64,000 bases of DNA from Pelagihabitans sp965238025. GTDB taxonomy: Bacteria; Bacteroidota; Bacteroidia; Flavobacteriales; Flavobacteriaceae. The position numbers were made by a program, and so were the translations under genes. Below the pieces are notes generated by a model, which saw only the letters and a list, made by a program, of their open reading frames with translations, did not search any database and was not told the DNA's origin. The stretch covers positions 992,001-1,056,000 of the forward strand of contig OZ250162.1 of the NCBI GenBank assembly GCA_965238025.1, read 5' to 3'. Of the stretch, positions 61,378 to 64,000 are shown in pieces; the first letter of the stretch is position 1; every line of letters starts with the position of its first letter.

Positions 61378-61806
61378 TTAATGGATGGTTTGCCTGTTCT
61401 CCAAGCGGTAAACAAATTTAAGCCCGCTCCAGTCTTGGTCGATCGCGGCCACTTTCACATCTACAAGGCCGGTGGTTTTTAAAATATAGTCCCGAATAAT
61501 ATCCCTGTTAAGGTCTGTTTCAATTTTTGAAGTTCCTTTGGGCCAACTTATCCAGAGAAGTCCATTCTTCTTAAGGGAGTCTTTATAATTGCCGAGCACC
61601 TTTTCCAGTTCGGTCATTCGTGTGCAGAAAAACTGCATAAAATCAATTTGTTCCGTTCGGGCTTTTTCTACAAGTTCGACATCATCGGGCCAATCGGCGA
61701 ATAAATCAAAATAGTGCTTGGGAGGGTTGTACAACATTGCCCTGAACCCCTCCTTGATGCCAAGTTTCCTGCCCAAGGGCGTTTTTGAATAGCCGGCTGT
61801 CTTCAC
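61378..61806 (-). CDS. DUF3052-like protein
   Basis: I use GTG 61806, one base overlapping the symporter stop (TAGTG), giving 142 residues starting VKTAGYSKTPLGRKLGIKEG, as usual for DUF3052. The upstream ATG would read into the symporter gene. It continues with FMQFFCTRMTELEKVLGNYK and LLWISWPKGTS. Function unknown. Translationally coupled to the symporter. Confidence 0.75.
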   Translation of the reverse strand: MKTAGYSKTPLGRKLGIKEGFRAMLYNPPKHYFDLFADWPDDVELVEKARTEQIDFMQFFCTRMTELEKVLGNYKDSLKKNGLLWISWPKGTSKIETDLNRDIIRDYILKTTGLVDVKVAAIDQDWSGLKFVYRLENRQTIH

Positions 61807-63614
61807 TACAAAATGTCTTTCTTCATACGGTTCCAAGCCTTGATCAAAAGGAATCCCGAAATCAATACCACTCCGCTAAAAATCAATGCAGAAGTCGTCT
61901 GGCCATATATCCAATACCCGGTGGCAAACATCATAGAATAGACTAAAATAACACCCAACAACATTGCGATAATTCCTGAGGGAACGCTCCATTTTTCACC
62001 AGTATCAATTTGAATATTATCTTTCCTGGCATCATTGACAACCTTGGCCCAACCAGGGCCTCCAGGCTGAATTCTTTTGTAAAAAGATTGTAGCACCTCA
62101 TTAGATTCGGGTTTTGTCATAAAAGTCGTAATTAACCAAATCGCCGTTGTGACTATCATTACAAAGGGAATCTCACCCCAAACAGGAAATACGCCCGAAT
62201 CGGCAGCGAACAAAAATGGTCCTAAGGCTGTTGTCTTTAACAAAATGGACAAAATACCTGAAGCAAACATCGCCGAAATTTCTGTCCAAGCATTAATACG
62301 CCACCAAAACCAACGAAGTATAAATATAAGCCCAGTACCGGCCCCAAAAAGCAACAATAATTTAAAAATCTGTTCCGCATTCTGCATAGCCAAGGCTAAA
62401 AAGGCACTAAGTACCATAAGCACCACTGTAGATAGCCTTCCGACGGCAACCATTTGTTTTTCAGTAGCGTTCGGGTTTATCTGTTGCTTATAAAAATCAA
62501 AAACCATATAAGACGACCCCCAATTTAACTGGGTAGAAATAGTACTCATATAGGCCGCCACTAATGACGCTAACACCACACCCAATAAGCCGCTTGGTAA
62601 TTTAGTCAACATAGCAGAATACGCTAAATCATGGCCCAATTTATCTGCTGGAACATTTGGAAATGCATCTGCAATACTGGCAATATCAGGATACACCACT
62701 AAAGAAGCCAAGGCTACTAAAATCCATGGCCAAGGCCGTAAAGCGTAATGCATAATATTAAAGAAGAAGGTGGCGCCAATAGCGTGGTTTTCATCCTTAG
62801 CTGCTAACATTCGCTGAGCAATATACCCGCCTCCACCAGGCTCCCCGCCAGGATACCAGGAACTCCACCATTGCACCGCCAAAGGAATAACAAGTAAGGT
62901 AATAACCATGTCGGTATTGCTAAAATCAGGCAGAATGTTCATTTTAGAAGTAACCAATTCATTCGTCATCATGGCTTCAATACCCCCTACCTCAGGAATA
63001 TTAATCAAATAATAAGCCGCGCCAATGGCCCCGGCCATTGCAACAAAGAATAATAAGAAATCAGTATAAACAACACCTTTAAAACCGCCTAAAGCACTAA
63101 ATACTACTGTAATTAAACCCGCACCAACAATGGTTTGCCATGGTTCTAAACCCAGCATAATGCCCCCAATTTTTATAGCTGCCAGGTTAACTGCCGACAT
63201 AGTAATTACGTTGAAAATCACACCTAAATAGACCGCTCTAAATTTTCTTAAAAAACTCGCCGGCTTACCGCCATAGCGCATTTCATAAAACTCCAAATCT
63301 GTGCTTACATTTGATTTACGCCAGAGCTTTGCATATACAAAAACAGTCAACATTCCGGTCAATAACATACACCACCAGCCCCAGTTGCCCGAAACGCCCG
63401 TTGTTCGTACCAAGTCCGTCACCAAATTAGGAGTATCAGTTGAAAAAGTAGTGGCCACCATAGAAAGCCCTAAAAGCCACCAAGGCATCGTTCTTCCGGA
63501 TAGAAAAAATTCCGAAGAACTAGATCCAGACTTCTTAGAAACATAAACTCCTATTCCTAAAACAAGGGAAAAGAAAACGATTATAAAACTGTAATCAAGG
63601 GTGCTTAATTCCAT
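61806..63614 (-). CDS. Sodium:solute symporter (SSS family)
   Basis: 602 residues from ATG 63614 (MELSTLDYSFIIVFFSLVLG). The upstream ATG at 63635 is less likely. About 14 spans. FFLSGRTMPWWLLGLSMVAT with STDTPNLV and AAYMSTISTQLNWGSSYMVF are SSS hallmarks. Na+-driven import, probably of a sugar, given the NagX-like neighbour. Confidence 0.88.
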   Translation of the reverse strand: MELSTLDYSFIIVFFSLVLGIGVYVSKKSGSSSSEFFLSGRTMPWWLLGLSMVATTFSTDTPNLVTDLVRTTGVSGNWGWWCMLLTGMLTVFVYAKLWRKSNVSTDLEFYEMRYGGKPASFLRKFRAVYLGVIFNVITMSAVNLAAIKIGGIMLGLEPWQTIVGAGLITVVFSALGGFKGVVYTDFLLFFVAMAGAIGAAYYLINIPEVGGIEAMMTNELVTSKMNILPDFSNTDMVITLLVIPLAVQWWSSWYPGGEPGGGGYIAQRMLAAKDENHAIGATFFFNIMHYALRPWPWILVALASLVVYPDIASIADAFPNVPADKLGHDLAYSAMLTKLPSGLLGVVLASLVAAYMSTISTQLNWGSSYMVFDFYKQQINPNATEKQMVAVGRLSTVVLMVLSAFLALAMQNAEQIFKLLLLFGAGTGLIFILRWFWWRINAWTEISAMFASGILSILLKTTALGPFLFAADSGVFPVWGEIPFVMIVTTAIWLITTFMTKPESNEVLQSFYKRIQPGGPGWAKVVNDARKDNIQIDTGEKWSVPSGIIAMLLGVILVYSMMFATGYWIYGQTTSALIFSGVVLISGFLLIKAWNRMKKDIL

Positions 63615-63825
63615 AAGTTGGTTGTTTATTAGCAACTAAAGATAAAGCAAATTTGATTCTATTTCGAAAAACACTTGGGGCTTATTCCCTTAACAGATGT
63701 GTTTTTCAACCAAATCTTTAATTCTAACGTATATTACTGTGCGCGACATGAATTTTAGTTTTGTTAAAAGCGCAACAGACCCGACCCATTTCATACTAAA
63801 CACTTAACTGAACCGTTCGTTTTTT

Positions 63826-64000
63826 ATGGTCCGATCCATTGTTCTTTTAGTAGTATTATTGATTGCCTCTTCCTGCGGCACCTTAAATTTTATGGGGAAA
63901 TCGCAAATAAAGGATTCTAGCGAGCACCTTATAGCCAATAAAGTAAAGCCCTATGAGCGTTTTATTACTAAAAATGCGATTTCAAAAAAAGGTCTTTTTG
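63826..64000 (+). CDS. Probable zinc metalloprotease (DUF5117/5118 type), N-terminal part
   Basis: ATG 63826 runs off the window. Lipoprotein signal MVRSIVLLVVLLIASSCGTL, then a polar linker and KPYERFITKNAISKKGLF. That last stretch matches the conserved opening of large Bacteroidota zinc-dependent metalloproteases with DUF5118. The catalytic HExxH is beyond the window. Confidence 0.5.
   Translation, partial: MVRSIVLLVVLLIASSCGTLNFMGKSQIKDSSEHLIANKVKPYERFITKNAISKKGLF

Overview
The window looks like a piece of a marine Flavobacteriaceae (Bacteroidota) chromosome. Supporting signs are promoters of the TTG-N19/21-TAnnTTTG type, low GC with A/T-rich spacers, two-component regulator-propeller kinases with LytTR partners, YceD-RpmF-FabH-AccB-AccC order, DUF4836-like proteins, many Bacteroidota-type lipoproteins and housekeeping genes with flavobacterial features. 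The genus cannot be fixed from the sequence.

Bases 1-10.4 kb form an accessory RNA-repair island. It holds the C-terminal end of an RtcB-like RNA ligase, coupled by a TAATG overlap to a 590-residue protein ending in an Rx4H (HEPN/DUF4209-like) motif. Next come a full RtcB, a PrfH-type GGQ peptide-release factor and a TPR protein. Then follows a dense array of 16 recognisable tRNA genes (6.1-7.4 kb), 1.6 kb of gene-free, hairpin-rich DNA that contains interrupted and apparently circularly permuted tRNA pieces (7.4-9.0 kb), and a slipin/band-7 gene. Four short units sit in front of rtcB (two) and in front of the tRNA array (two). Each has a promoter, a 21-42 codon reading frame and an intrinsic terminator. 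In three of the four, part of the small frame can pair with the 5' arm of the terminator, as in ribosome-controlled attenuation. RtcB-PrfH pairs are known to rescue and repair ribosomes whose 16S rRNA has been cut. My inference is that the island releases a ligase, a rescue factor and a reserve tRNA set when translation fails.

From 10.5 to 19.4 kb all genes are on the minus strand: a sensor kinase/LytTR pair, three exported proteins of unknown role and a VIT-vWA protein. A chromosomal tRNA-Ala follows. From 19.7 to 33.2 kb lie mixed housekeeping genes: stress protein, GNAT, MATE, enoyl-CoA hydratase, QueD, LpxH, MFS, RecJ, an alpha/beta hydrolase, OsmC, AhpD-like and uracil-DNA glycosylase. 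From 33.4 to 37.7 kb is a small stress-like locus with two near-identical NTF2-like genes flanking an NDH-2 and a YHS protein, plus a double-AraC regulator.

From 37.8 to 50 kb are RsmI, DoxX, thymidine kinase, alanine racemase, MscL, Asd, an S8 protease, a prolyl oligopeptidase, an ABC ATPase, ArfB, a Gre-like factor and a FAD oxidoreductase. From 50.3 to 54.3 kb are three cell-envelope proteins that probably form one operon. From 54.5 to 58.5 kb is the fatty-acid initiation operon yceD-rpmF-fabH-accB-accC with a textbook promoter. The end holds PdxA, riboflavin synthase, a NagX-like membrane protein, a DUF3052-like protein, a sodium/solute symporter and the start of a probable zinc metalloprotease lipoprotein. 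No IS element, integrase or CRISPR array was seen.
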